Shown in pieces: positions 8,211 to 16,735 of a stretch of DNA of 64,000 bases. The position numbers and the translations under genes are program-made. The stretch is taken from positions 56,664-120,663 of the forward strand of contig NZ_BDAU01000003.1 in the NCBI RefSeq assembly GCF_001612615.1, written 5' to 3'. The stretch comes from Nocardia amikacinitolerans NBRC 108937 (GTDB lineage: Bacteria; Actinomycetota; Actinomycetes; Mycobacteriales; Mycobacteriaceae). The notes under the pieces are model-generated. The model saw only the letters and a program-made list of their open reading frames with translations. It searched no databases and was not told the DNA's origin. Positions within the stretch are counted from its first letter, which is position 1. Every line of letters starts with the position of its first letter.

Positions 8211-8804
8211 ATGGCGACCGGACCGCGACGGCAACCCGCCGCACTGCGCTCGATCGCCGCACTCGCGGTCGCCTGCCTGACGACCGGCGGCTGCGCCACC
8301 CTCCTCGGCGAGCCCGCCCCACCGCCGTCCGCCGACGAGATCGCGGCGGCCGCAGCCGAATTGACCGAATTGCCGTCTTCCGAGGTCGCCGAACAACAGC
8401 TCGCGTCGGTCGTCGAACAGATCGTGGCCGCCGCCTCGGCGCTGGAACCCGCGCTGCGCTGGGGCTTCAGCGAGGAGCGTGGAATCGGGCCGTGCTACGG
8501 GCCCTACGCGCACACCGACGGGCGACGCGTCGTGCTGCCGCGCTACCACGCCGAGGGTTCGCTGCCCGATGCCGCGTGGCCCGGGTTCCAGGAAACGGCC
8601 CGCGAGCTGGCCGCGTCCGCGGGCGCGACGGATATGCGGCCGGGCGGTAGCTCGTCACCCGATCGGCACGTCGCGTTCGAAGGCGGCGACGGCGCGGCGT
8701 GGGACAGCAATACCGAACTGTCGATCTTCGCGGACAGCCGGTCGATGACGATCACCGCGGTGGTGGGCTGTCGGCTACCCGCCGACAGACGACCTGCCGA
8801 GTAG
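8211..8804 (+). CDS. LppA-like lipoprotein
   Basis: A 197-residue lipoprotein. ATG 8211 follows GGGGAGACG; the frame is open 300 bp upstream but without a ribosome site. The signal peptide ends in the lipobox LTTGGC (Cys about 24), so the protein is expected to be lipid-anchored outside the membrane. The motif IGPCYGPYAHTDGRRVVLPRY and the late C-x-L pair (VVGCRLP) match the LppA family of mycobacteria and nocardiae, whose function is not established. It is convergent with the sigma factor gene. Confidence 0.78.
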   Translation: MATGPRRQPAALRSIAALAVACLTTGGCATLLGEPAPPPSADEIAAAAAELTELPSSEVAEQQLASVVEQIVAAASALEPALRWGFSEERGIGPCYGPYAHTDGRRVVLPRYHAEGSLPDAAWPGFQETARELAASAGATDMRPGGSSSPDRHVAFEGGDGAAWDSNTELSIFADSRSMTITAVVGCRLPADRRPAE

Positions 8805-8824
8805 CGATCGTGTCGAGCTGAGGA

Positions 8825-9658
8825 TCAGGCCGCCACATGCTCGGCGTCGTCGCCGAGCGCCCGTTCGCGCAGCGTCTTCAACGTCTTCGCGAGGACGCGC
8901 GAGATCTGCATCTGCGACACCCCGAGACGCTCGGCGATCTGGGCCTGGGTCCGGTTCTCGAAGAACCGCATGACGAGCACCTGGCGTTCGCGCTCCGGCA
9001 GTGCGGCGATGAGCGGACGCACCGCCATCGCGTCCTCCAGCAGCCGGTAGCAGGGTTCCTCCGCGCCGAGCGTTTCCACGGCGGCGCGCGGCGAACCGTC
9101 GTCGTCGTTGTCGCGCGAGCCGGCGTCCAGCGAGCCCGCCTGGTAGCCGTTGCTCGCCACCAGCGCCTGGGTGATCTCGGTGAGCTCCACATCCAGTTCG
9201 GCGGCGAGTTCGCGGGCGGTCGGCATGCGACCGAGCCGCTGCGCGAGCGTGTCGGTGGCGGGGCCGATCAGCTGCTGAATCTCCTTGAGCCGCCGCGGAA
9301 CCCGCACCGACCAGGTGCGGTCGCGGAAGTGCCGCCGCACCTCCCCCATCACGGTCGGCACCGCGAACGACAGGAAGGAACTGCCGCGGGAGACGTCGAA
9401 GCGATCCACGGCCTGCACCAACCCGAGGCGGGCGATTTGGTGCAGGTCGTCGAACGCCTCGCCGCGGCCCGCGAAGCGCCGCGCGATGTGTTCGGCCAGC
9501 GGCAGGCACATCCGGACGATGTCGTCGCGCAGCCGCTGCCGATGCGGGTCGTTCTCGTCCAGGCTCGCCAGCTTCTCGAACCACGGCTCGGCGTTGTCGT
9601 AAGAGTCCATCCGGGCGGTGTCGTCGTCCGCGATGCCCACGGTCGATTCATGCTTCAT
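8825..9658 (-). CDS. SigB/SigF-type stress sigma factor
   Basis: A 277-residue group 3 sigma factor. ATG 9658 follows GAGGTACATCGG. Region 2 is seen in DDLHQIARLGLVQAVDRFD and FLSFAVPTVMGEVRRHFRD, region 3 in QRLGRMPTARELAAEL, and region 4 in ALPERERQVLVMRFFENRTQAQIAERLGVSQMQISR split over the usual -35 helix. No RsbW-like anti-sigma gene is adjacent. A GTTT-N15-GGGTA promoter 42-65 bp upstream matches the consensus of this sigma class, so it probably activates itself. It is the last gene of a minus-strand stress cluster. Confidence 0.9.
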   Translation of the reverse strand: MKHESTVGIADDDTARMDSYDNAEPWFEKLASLDENDPHRQRLRDDIVRMCLPLAEHIARRFAGRGEAFDDLHQIARLGLVQAVDRFDVSRGSSFLSFAVPTVMGEVRRHFRDRTWSVRVPRRLKEIQQLIGPATDTLAQRLGRMPTARELAAELDVELTEITQALVASNGYQAGSLDAGSRDNDDDGSPRAAVETLGAEEPCYRLLEDAMAVRPLIAALPERERQVLVMRFFENRTQAQIAERLGVSQMQISRVLAKTLKTLRERALGDDAEHVAA

Positions 9659-9699
9659 CCGATGTACCTCGTTTCCAACCGAATTCGACTCTGGTGGGG

Positions 9700-9723
9700 T
9701 ACCCGCGTCGTCGTTATCGAAAC
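9700..9723 (-). promoter_or_regulatory. SigB/F-type promoter of the sigma gene
   Basis: On the minus strand GTTT (9723-9720) and GGGTA (9704-9700) are separated by 15 bp, matching the GTTT-N14-16-GGGTA consensus known for SigF/SigB-class factors. It lies between the SDR gene and the sigma gene. Confidence 0.65.
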
Positions 9724-9778
9724 GTGATCGCAAAGAAACCGGGCCTCACCTGCCCCGACGACCACCGCCGCGGACGGA

Positions 9779-10618
9779 TCAGAGAATGGGCCGCCCGCCG
9801 GTCACGGCGAGCCGCGCGCCCGAGATGTAGCTGCCGTCGTCGGAGGCGAGCAGCACGTAGGCCGCGGCGAGTTCGGCCGGTTGTCCCGCCCGCCCCAGCG
9901 GCGTGTCGTCGCCGAACTTCGTGACCTTCTCCACCGGCATGGTCGACGGGATCAGCGGCGTCCAGATCGGTCCCGGCGCGACGCTGTTGACTCGAATCCC
10001 GCGCTCCCCCAGCAACTGCGCCAGGCTGGCGGAGAAGTTCGCGATGGCCGCCTTGGTCGCCGCGTAGGGCGCGAGCGTCGGCGAGGGCATGTCCGAGTTC
10101 ACCGACGAGCTGCCGATGATCGACGCGCCCGAAGGCATGTGCGGCAGAGCGGCTTTCACGAGATAGAAGTACGCGCCGACGTTCAGCTTGAAGGTGTGGT
10201 CGAACTCCTCGTCGGAGATCTCCTCGAGGGTCTCGTGGGTCATCTGATAGGCCGCGTTGCTGACCAGCACGTCGATCTTGCCGAACTCCCGCACCGCGCG
10301 ATCGATGACGGCGCGGCAGTGCGCCGGATCGGCGAGATCACCCGGCACCAGCACGGCCTTGCGGCCCGCCTGGGTCACCAGGTCGGCGACCTGCTTCGCG
10401 TCCTCGTCCTCGTCGAGATAGGAGATCAGCACGTCGGCGCCTTCCCTGGCGAACGCGATCGCCACCGCGCGCCCGATGCCGCTGTCGGCGCCCGTGATCA
10501 CCGCCGCCTTGCCGGTCAGCTTGCCCGAACCGCGGTAGCTGTCCTCGCCGCAGTCCGGCACCGGCGTCATCCTGGCCTGGACGCCGGGGACCTCTTGCTG
10601 CTGCTCCGGAAAACCCAT
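9779..10618 (-). CDS. Short-chain dehydrogenase, YdaD/YghA-like general stress SDR
   Basis: A 279-residue oxidoreductase of the extended-N-terminus stress SDR group, which starts with a PxQQQxxPGxxxxMTPxPDxGExSY-type tail before the Rossmann fold. The NAD(P) motif is TGADSGIGRAV, the catalytic Tyr and Lys are in YAATKAA, and the Ser lies in GSSSVNSD. The end (SGARLAVTGG) is typical. The Bacillus counterpart ydaD belongs to the SigB general stress regulon and has a partner ydaP, a TPP enzyme; here the TPP gene sits 3 bp upstream. The substrate is not known. Confidence 0.87.
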   Translation of the reverse strand: MGFPEQQQEVPGVQARMTPVPDCGEDSYRGSGKLTGKAAVITGADSGIGRAVAIAFAREGADVLISYLDEDEDAKQVADLVTQAGRKAVLVPGDLADPAHCRAVIDRAVREFGKIDVLVSNAAYQMTHETLEEISDEEFDHTFKLNVGAYFYLVKAALPHMPSGASIIGSSSVNSDMPSPTLAPYAATKAAIANFSASLAQLLGERGIRVNSVAPGPIWTPLIPSTMPVEKVTKFGDDTPLGRAGQPAELAAAYVLLASDDGSYISGARLAVTGGRPIL

Positions 10619-10621
10619 TGG

Positions 10622-12409
10622 TCAACTCCTCCTGATGAATTCCTGCGCTTTGGCTTTCATGCCCTGGGTGATGAAGCGCCTTGCGTCGGGGTCGCCGCGT
10701 AGCACGGCTTCGGCGGTGTCCTTCAGCTGCTCCCAGGTGGCGTGCGGCGGAATGGGCGGCACTTCGGGATCGCAGAGCACATCGAGCAGTACAGGACCGT
10801 CGGCGTGCAGTGCGCGATCCCAGGCGGGACCCAGGTCCTCTGGCGCCTCGACGGTGATCGCGGCCAACCCCATGACCCTGGCGACCTCCGCGTAGGAGAC
10901 CTCGGGAAGCGATTGCGACTCCTCGAATTTCGGCGCGCCGCCCATCGCGCGCAGCTCCCAGGTGACCTGGTTGAGATCGTTGTTGTGGAAGACGCAGACG
11001 ATCAGCCGCGGATCCGACCACCTGCGCCGGTAGCGGGCGATGGTGAGCAGCTCGGCGAGCCCGTTCATCTGCATCGCGCCGTCGCCGACCAGCGCGATCG
11101 CGGGCCGGTCCGGGTGGGCGAACTTCGCGCCGATGGCGTACGGGACGCCAGGACCCATCGTCGCCAGCGTGCCGGACAGCGAGCCGCGCATCTGGCCGCG
11201 GAAGCGCAGGCACCGGGCATACCAGTTGGTCGAGGAGCCGGAATCCGCGGTGACAATGGCGTTCTCGGGAATGCGTTCGGACAGTTCCCAGACCACGCGC
11301 ATGGGGTTGAGCGGTCGCGCCTCCAGCATCGACTGCCGTTCGAGCGTCTCCCACCAGCGGGCCACGTTCTTCTCCACCTTCTCCCGCCACGACCGATCGG
11401 TCTTGCGCTGGATCAGCGGAATGAGCTCGGCCAGCGTGGATTTCGCGTCACCGACCAGATTCACCTCGGTCGGGTACCGCATGCCGATCATGGTGCCGTC
11501 GATATCGATCTGCACCGCGCGCGCCTGACCGAACTCGGGCAGGAACTGCGAGTAGGGGAAGCTGGAGCCGACGATGAGCAGGGTGTCGCAGTCGCGCATC
11601 AGCTCGTAGCTCGGCCTGCTGCCGAGCAGTCCGATCGGCCCGGTGACGAACGGCAGGTCGTCGGGAAGCACGTCCTTGCCGAGCAGCGCCTTCGCCACAC
11701 CCGCGCCGGTGCGATCGGCGATCTCCACGACCTCCGCGGCCGCCGAGCGAGCGCCCTGGCCGATCAGGATCGCGACCCGCGATCCGGAATCGAGAATCTC
11801 CGCGGCGCGCCGGATCTCGTCGCTCGCCGGGATCACCCGCGCGGGCGGCAGCGCGCCCGGCGGACTGGAGGGCACCTGCTTGAAGGCGTGCTCGGGCGGC
11901 TCGTACTCCTCCTCTTGGAGATCGGAGGGGATGATCACGACCGTCGGCGCGCGCCGCGTGATGGCGACGCGGAACGCGCGGTCGAGCGCGTTGGGCAACT
12001 GATTGGCGACATTGACTTCGACCACGTAGTCGGCGACGTCCTGGAAGAGGTTCTGCAGATCCACTTCCTGCTGGTAGCTGGCGCCCATCGCGCTGCGCGC
12101 GGTTTGCCCGACGATCGCCACCACCGGCACGTGATCGAGTTTGGCGTCGTAGAGGCCGTTCAGCAGATGGATCGCGCCCGGTCCCGAGGTGGCGGCGCAG
12201 ACACCGGCGTTGCCGCTGAATTTGGCGTAGCCGGTGGCCTCGAACGCCGACATCTCCTCGTGCCTGGCCTGGATGAAGGCCGGGTCGTCGTCGGCCCGTC
12301 CGAAGGCGGCGATCAAGCCGTTGATGCCGTCACCGGGATACCCGAAGACCTGCTGGACATTCCATTCGCGCAGTCGTCGCACGACATAGTCGCCGACCTG
12401 TTGACCCAT
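10622..12409 (-). CDS. Thiamine-pyrophosphate enzyme, pyruvate oxidase/YdaP-like
   Basis: A 595-residue TPP-dependent enzyme. It has the N-terminal pyrimidine domain (FGYPGDGIN, catalytic Glu51 in RHEEM, then SGPGAIHLLNGLYDAK), a central domain, and a C-terminal diphosphate domain with GDGAMQMNGLAEL followed by NNDLNQVTWE. Its layout fits YdaP/PoxB better than biosynthetic acetolactate synthase, and no small regulatory subunit is nearby. It probably decarboxylates pyruvate or another 2-oxo acid under stress. ATG 12409 follows AGGAGGAACC. The SDR follows after 3 bp, so the two are translated from one message. Confidence 0.88.
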   Translation of the reverse strand: MGQQVGDYVVRRLREWNVQQVFGYPGDGINGLIAAFGRADDDPAFIQARHEEMSAFEATGYAKFSGNAGVCAATSGPGAIHLLNGLYDAKLDHVPVVAIVGQTARSAMGASYQQEVDLQNLFQDVADYVVEVNVANQLPNALDRAFRVAITRRAPTVVIIPSDLQEEEYEPPEHAFKQVPSSPPGALPPARVIPASDEIRRAAEILDSGSRVAILIGQGARSAAAEVVEIADRTGAGVAKALLGKDVLPDDLPFVTGPIGLLGSRPSYELMRDCDTLLIVGSSFPYSQFLPEFGQARAVQIDIDGTMIGMRYPTEVNLVGDAKSTLAELIPLIQRKTDRSWREKVEKNVARWWETLERQSMLEARPLNPMRVVWELSERIPENAIVTADSGSSTNWYARCLRFRGQMRGSLSGTLATMGPGVPYAIGAKFAHPDRPAIALVGDGAMQMNGLAELLTIARYRRRWSDPRLIVCVFHNNDLNQVTWELRAMGGAPKFEESQSLPEVSYAEVARVMGLAAITVEAPEDLGPAWDRALHADGPVLLDVLCDPEVPPIPPHATWEQLKDTAEAVLRGDPDARRFITQGMKAKAQEFIRRS

Positions 12410-12447
12410 GGTTCCTCCTGTCCGTGCGTCGTTGTCGGAATCCGTCC

Positions 12448-12657
12448 TCAGGCGGTGCCGCGGCGGTGTTTGCGGTGGCTGGTGTCACACAGGGGGTAGT
12501 TCGCGGAGCGGCGGCACAGGCAGATCGCGACCTGGAAGCGGTCGCAGCGGATCGTCTTGCCGTCGGCGGTAACGAGTTCCACCGGTCCCTCGACGAGAGC
12601 GGGGCCGTCGTCGGTGAAAGTGACTCGCCTGCGCTCATTTTCGGATTCGATCGGCAC
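12448..12657 (-). CDS. CDGSH-type iron-sulfur protein
   Basis: A 69-residue protein. The cluster motif reads CLCRRSANYPLCDTSH, that is C-x-C-x2-S-x3-P-x-C-D-x-x-H, with the three Cys and one His needed to hold a 2Fe-2S cluster; the usual Gly after Cys-Asp is Thr. Its start overlaps the end of the methyltransferase gene by 23 bp, which implies translational coupling. The role is likely electron transfer or redox sensing together with the diiron-type protein encoded two genes upstream; this is inference from context. Confidence 0.88.
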   Translation of the reverse strand: MPIESENERRRVTFTDDGPALVEGPVELVTADGKTIRCDRFQVAICLCRRSANYPLCDTSHRKHRRGTA

Positions 12658-13288
12658 GGATCACCACCAGATCTTCCTTGTCCTGGCCGGGTTCGATGAG
12701 TCCGATCGAGGCGAGCCAGTCGGCGCGCCCGCGCAGCACCGGCCCGAAGGGGACGGTGTGGCGGGCCACGATCGCGGCTTTCAAACCGGTGTCACGTAAT
12801 TGGGTCAGCGTGCTGTCCGGATCGGACAGCATGGAGTGCACGACCAGCGCCGCACCGCGGGGTTTCAGCAGTTCCGGCATCATCCGGCACAGCCGGTCGA
12901 GCGCGGCCCGACCGGACGCTCCCGCGTTCCACGCCCGCGCCGGACCGTGGTGCCCCGCACCCGCAGGCGCGGGGACGTAGGGCGGGTTGGCGAGAACGAG
13001 ATCGAAGCGGCGTCCGCGCAGCGCGCAGCTGAAGTCGCCGCGGATCACCTCCGCCCCGATCCCCCGGATCCGGCAGTTCAGCCACGCCGACACCGCCGCG
13101 GAGCGGGAGATGTCCACGGCGGTCACCGCCGCGGCGCCACTGCGCGCGGCCGCGATGGCCAAAGCCCCGCTTCCCGTGCACACGTCCAGCACATGCCCAC
13201 CGCGCGGAATGCCCGCCTCGGACAGCGCCCTGGCCAACAGCCAGGTATCCATTTGCGGGCGATAGACCCAGGGCGGGCGAATCAACAT
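12635..13288 (-). CDS. HemK2/MTQ2-like SAM-dependent methyltransferase
   Basis: A 217-residue class I methyltransferase. Motif I is VLDVCTGSGALAIAA, the acidic motif II AVDIS, and the catalytic motif NPPYVP (in LANPPYVPAP), which marks enzymes that methylate the amide or amine of a Gln or base. I chose ATG 13288 because homologs begin with a Pro-rich VYxPxxDTWLL segment shortly after the start; the frame is open upstream into the neighbouring gene. It lies between the iron-containing redox protein and the CDGSH protein. That trio is, to my memory, a recurrent actinobacterial neighbourhood with unknown purpose. Confidence 0.85.
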   Translation of the reverse strand: MLIRPPWVYRPQMDTWLLARALSEAGIPRGGHVLDVCTGSGALAIAAARSGAAAVTAVDISRSAAVSAWLNCRIRGIGAEVIRGDFSCALRGRRFDLVLANPPYVPAPAGAGHHGPARAWNAGASGRAALDRLCRMMPELLKPRGAALVVHSMLSDPDSTLTQLRDTGLKAAIVARHTVPFGPVLRGRADWLASIGLIEPGQDKEDLVVIRADRIRK

Positions 13289-13319
13289 CACAGAGGCCGG
13301 ATAGCCGGAATGCGCCGAA

Positions 13320-14351
13320 CTAATCGTGCGGTCCCACCGAAGCAGGCGCACCGTCGCGCAGCGAACCGCGTCCCGCCTCCCAGCAGCCCAGCACATGCTC
13401 GGCGAACCGGTCCTCCAGCAGGTTCGTCGCCTGGATGCCGAACACCACCGATTCGGTCAACGCGGGCTCCTTGGCGAGCAGGTCACCGATCACGTCGCGG
13501 CGCATGACCTGTTCGTGCACCGCGTCGGCCTCGATGTGCTCGCGGTAGAACAGCGTGCAGGCGGGGTCGGCGTCGAGGCGGCGCAGCGCCTCGACCATCC
13601 GCCGCGCCCCCGGCGGCGAGCTGATCTCCACGGTCGCGAAATGCCCGACGAGCGCCCCGCGCAGCTCACGGTGCAGTCCGAACAGCGAGATCGTGTCCAT
13701 CAGCGCGAACATCGGCGCCGGGATCACGTCCTGATAGTGCAGGTAGTCCGGATTCAGGCCCGCCGCGGCCATCAGCTCCGCGTACAGCTCGGCGTGTACT
13801 CGCTCGCCGCGCCCGCCGCCGAACTCGTCGAACTCGACCGCGACCAGCGACGCCTTCGCCTGCCCGCGCAGCCGCGGAATCACCCAGGCGTACGGATCGG
13901 CCTCTTTGTGGTGGTAGAGCGAGCGATGCACCAGGTACTCGCGCATCTGCCACCACTCGCCGCGATCAAGCAGGAACTGGCTCGGCCCGCTCGCCTCGAC
14001 CGGCGTGACGAGCAGCTGTTCGAGTTCGCCTTCCAGATCGGTCCCGCCGGGGACGGCGTCGCGCAGCCCGCGCAGCAGCCGCTGTTCCATCTCGGCGCGC
14101 AGCCCGAGCAGGCCGGGATCCCACTCCCAGCCCGGATCGACCTCCGCGAACCCGTAGTAGTGCAGCTCGTAGCAGGTGTGCAGGGCGACGAGCAGATCCT
14201 CGTCGAACGGGTCCTCGTCGAACGGGTCCGTCGCCCCGATCCGCGGTACGGACCGCCCCGGCGTGCCGCCCAGCAGTTCGACCACCGCCGCGGACAGCTC
14301 GCCGCGCGGCTCGGGCATGGGGTGGGCTTTCGGGACCATGGTCGCTGTCAT
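13320..14351 (-). CDS. Iron-containing redox protein, heme-oxygenase-like fold
   Basis: A 343-residue protein of the iron-containing redox enzyme family, within the heme-oxygenase-like diiron group. It is helical, with metal-ligand-like segments YHHKEAD, EFDEFGGG followed by HAELY, and EHIEADAVHEQ, whose Glu/His spacing fits the diiron oxidase type. Residues 42-52 contain a DPFDE repeat from a 15-bp tandem duplication (around 14205-14234). It is the first gene of the minus-strand cluster that continues with the methyltransferase and CDGSH protein. The reaction is unknown; members of this fold oxidise or cleave small amines and fatty acids using O2. Confidence 0.82.
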   Translation of the reverse strand: MTATMVPKAHPMPEPRGELSAAVVELLGGTPGRSVPRIGATDPFDEDPFDEDLLVALHTCYELHYYGFAEVDPGWEWDPGLLGLRAEMEQRLLRGLRDAVPGGTDLEGELEQLLVTPVEASGPSQFLLDRGEWWQMREYLVHRSLYHHKEADPYAWVIPRLRGQAKASLVAVEFDEFGGGRGERVHAELYAELMAAAGLNPDYLHYQDVIPAPMFALMDTISLFGLHRELRGALVGHFATVEISSPPGARRMVEALRRLDADPACTLFYREHIEADAVHEQVMRRDVIGDLLAKEPALTESVVFGIQATNLLEDRFAEHVLGCWEAGRGSLRDGAPASVGPHD

Positions 14352-14445
14352 GCTGGTCGCTTACCCCGCTCGCGCCGGGTTATCGCCCGGCTTCCCAGCG
14401 AGCCGTCACCGGCGCTCGGGTCGCCCCCCCAGACGACCGCGGTTC

Positions 14446-15447
14446 TCACGAGACGGACCGCAGCCGCTCGGCGACGACCTCCCTGATCGCCGCCGCCGCG
14501 CGCAGCCCGGCGCCACGGGTCTGCCACGCGCGCCAGCGGTCGGTATCCAGCTCGCGGGCCCGCGCGAGCAAACCGGGCCAGTCCTCGAGATCGGGCCAGC
14601 GGTCCACCGTCAGCGCGATGCCCGCCGACGCGAGCGTGCGCGCGGTGGCCAGTTGTTCATCGAACGGGCGCGGTGCGGGCACCACCACGGCGGGTTTGCC
14701 CGCGGCGGCGACATCGGCGATCGCGCCCTGCCCGGCGTGCGTCACGATCACGTCGGCCCGGCACAGCTCCGGCCACGGGTCGTCCACCCAATCGCCCAAT
14801 CCGATGGTGCGCCAGTGATATTGGTGGTGCCGCAGGGCGCAGGCGCGCACCATCCCCGCGGTGAACGCCGCACCGCAGGCGCCGCCGACGACCAGCACCG
14901 TCGGTCGTTCGTCGCGCGCCGCGAACAACGGGGGGCGGCCGTCGAAGCGGGTGATGCCGCCGACATAGCGGGTCTTGTCCGCGTACGGGCGCAGCCACGC
15001 CGGATCGTAGAGCTCGCGCGGCCACGCCGCGATCAGGCGTTCGGCGACGCGGTGCACCAACTGGTGGGCGGGATCGGTGCGGGCGCCGGGCAGCGCCATG
15101 CAGACGACGGGCACCCCGTGCAGGCGAGCCAGCAGCGCCACCTCCACCGACACGTCCACCACCAGGGCGTCCGGCCGTGTCGCCGCGAGCCACGCCGCGA
15201 CCGCCGACATCCGCTCGGCCAGCCCGCGATCGTGCCGTGGCGCCCAGTGCAGGACTCCCGAGGCGGTGGGATCGCGGACCGTCGCGGCGGGATTGCCGGC
15301 GGGCAGGTGCACGACGTCGTCGAAGATGTCGTCGTCGGAGAGGGTCAGCGAGGTCAGCGCGGTGACCGGCTGCGCGAGGCAGGCGCTGATGCGGCGAGCG
15401 CGGACGAGATGTCCCGAGCCGTGATGGTGGATGTAGTAACCGATCAC
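14446..15447 (-). CDS. Glycosyltransferase, GT28/UDP-glycosyltransferase-like
   Basis: A 333-residue protein. GTG 15447 starts at VIGYYIHHHGSGHLVRA, a typical N-terminal GHxxR donor/acceptor-binding motif of MurG-like enzymes. The C-terminal half holds the nucleotide-sugar motif ADVIVTHAGQGAIADVAAAGKPAVVVP and PFDEQ, as in GT28 and macrolide-type transferases. No membrane helix is seen. The acceptor cannot be told; glycolipid or natural-product sugar transfer are both possible. It is divergent from the F420-type oxidoreductase gene and separate from the stress cluster. Confidence 0.82.
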   Translation of the reverse strand: MIGYYIHHHGSGHLVRARRISACLAQPVTALTSLTLSDDDIFDDVVHLPAGNPAATVRDPTASGVLHWAPRHDRGLAERMSAVAAWLAATRPDALVVDVSVEVALLARLHGVPVVCMALPGARTDPAHQLVHRVAERLIAAWPRELYDPAWLRPYADKTRYVGGITRFDGRPPLFAARDERPTVLVVGGACGAAFTAGMVRACALRHHQYHWRTIGLGDWVDDPWPELCRADVIVTHAGQGAIADVAAAGKPAVVVPAPRPFDEQLATARTLASAGIALTVDRWPDLEDWPGLLARARELDTDRWRAWQTRGAGLRAAAAIREVVAERLRSVS

Positions 15448-15747
15448 GCGGGCCCCCGGTATGTCCGGGATCCCGGCGCCGGCAGAGGCCGACGGCGGCG
15501 CGGATTCGTCGCGACGAACCGCACCAGGTCCGGGCCTCCCGGCCCCGGTGTCCACTGCGCGAGACCGTACATCGGACCTCCCGGCGGATCTGCGGTGACG
15601 TGCGACGATGCGGATCTACCCGGCCGTGTGCCCGGCAAACCTTGTCGCGTTCGACCGGCAGGTGAGCTCGCGCTCTCGTTTCCCGCAGGCGAGCTTGGGT
15701 AGCCGACCGGTGATCGAACGGCGACACCACCAGCCGAGGAGGTAGCG
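15448..15747. other. Divergent intergenic region
   Basis: Exactly 300 bp between the glycosyltransferase and the F420-type oxidoreductase genes. It holds both promoters. I see no convincing repeat or RNA gene. Confidence 0.4.
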
Positions 15748-16731
15748 ATGCAGATCGGGTACAAGCTGGCGGCAGAGGGTTTCGGTCCCGCCGAACTGAT
15801 CCGCCAGGCGGTGCAGGCCGAGCGCGCGGGTTTCGACTTCGTCGAGATCAGCGACCACTTCCATCCCTGGCTGGACAATCAGGGTCACTCGCCGTTCGCC
15901 TGGACCGTGCTCGGCGCCATCGCGGCGCGTACCGAGCGCATCGACATGGCCACCGGCGTCACCTGTCCGATCCTGCGCTACCATCCCGCGATCGTCGCCC
16001 AGGCCGCCGCCACCATGGCGCTGGTCTCCGACGGACGCTTCACGCTCGGCGTCGGGTCGGGTGAACGGCTCAACGAGCACATCGTCGGGCTCGAATTCCC
16101 CGACTCGGTGCGGGTGCGCCATGAGATGCTGCGCGAAGCGCTCGAGATCATCCGGTTGCTCTGGCGCGGCGGCTACCAGTCGTATTCGGGCAAGTACCTG
16201 CATCTTTCGGACGCCAGGATCTTCGACCTGCCCGAGCGGCTTCCGGTCATCGCGGTCGCGGCGGGCGGGCCCGAATCGGCCGAGCTCGCCGCCGAACTCG
16301 GTGACGGCCTCTTCGCCACCGAGGCCGACCCCTCGATCGTCCGGAAGTACCTGGAGCACGGTGGCAATGGACCTCGCTACGCCGAGGTCCCGGTGGCCTG
16401 GGCGCCCGACGAACACACCGGTGCGCGGGCGGCGCTGGAGACGACCCGCTGGGCGCTCACCGGCTGGAAGGTCATGAGCGAGCTACCCAACCCGGTCAAC
16501 TTCGCCGCCGCCAGCGCCACGGTCCGCGAGGAGGACATCCGCGACCACTTCACCTGCGGCTCCGACCCGGAACGCTACGTGGCGACCGCCCGCGCCTATA
16601 CCGACGCGGGGTTCGACCACCTCGTGCTGCAGAACGCCGGACCGGACCCGGACGGCTTCCTCGAGTTCTATCGCGACGAACTCGATCGGCGGCTGCGCGA
16701 ATCGCTCACCCCGGCCGCGAGCCCGAGCTGA
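15748..16731 (+). CDS. F420-dependent LLM-class oxidoreductase (G6PDH-like subfamily)
   Basis: A 327-residue TIM-barrel oxidoreductase. ATG 15748 follows GAGGAGGTAGC. Motifs of the F420-dependent glucose-6-phosphate dehydrogenase group are EISDHFHPW (His near 40 binds F420), GVTCPILRYHPAIVAQAAAT, and GVGSGERLNEH. The closing RDELDRRL is also usual. It would transfer hydride between a sugar or alcohol substrate and cofactor F420; many paralogs exist in this lineage, so the substrate is uncertain. It converges with the next gene, with only 4 bp between stops. Confidence 0.88.
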   Translation: MQIGYKLAAEGFGPAELIRQAVQAERAGFDFVEISDHFHPWLDNQGHSPFAWTVLGAIAARTERIDMATGVTCPILRYHPAIVAQAAATMALVSDGRFTLGVGSGERLNEHIVGLEFPDSVRVRHEMLREALEIIRLLWRGGYQSYSGKYLHLSDARIFDLPERLPVIAVAAGGPESAELAAELGDGLFATEADPSIVRKYLEHGGNGPRYAEVPVAWAPDEHTGARAALETTRWALTGWKVMSELPNPVNFAAASATVREEDIRDHFTCGSDPERYVATARAYTDAGFDHLVLQNAGPDPDGFLEFYRDELDRRLRESLTPAASPS

Positions 16732-16735
16732 CCGT

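Noticed and set aside
10622..12409. Acetolactate synthase of branched-chain amino-acid synthesis
   Set aside because: No small regulatory subunit or ilvC gene nearby; the neighbour SDR and sigma gene and the overall layout favour the YdaP/PoxB-like stress enzyme.
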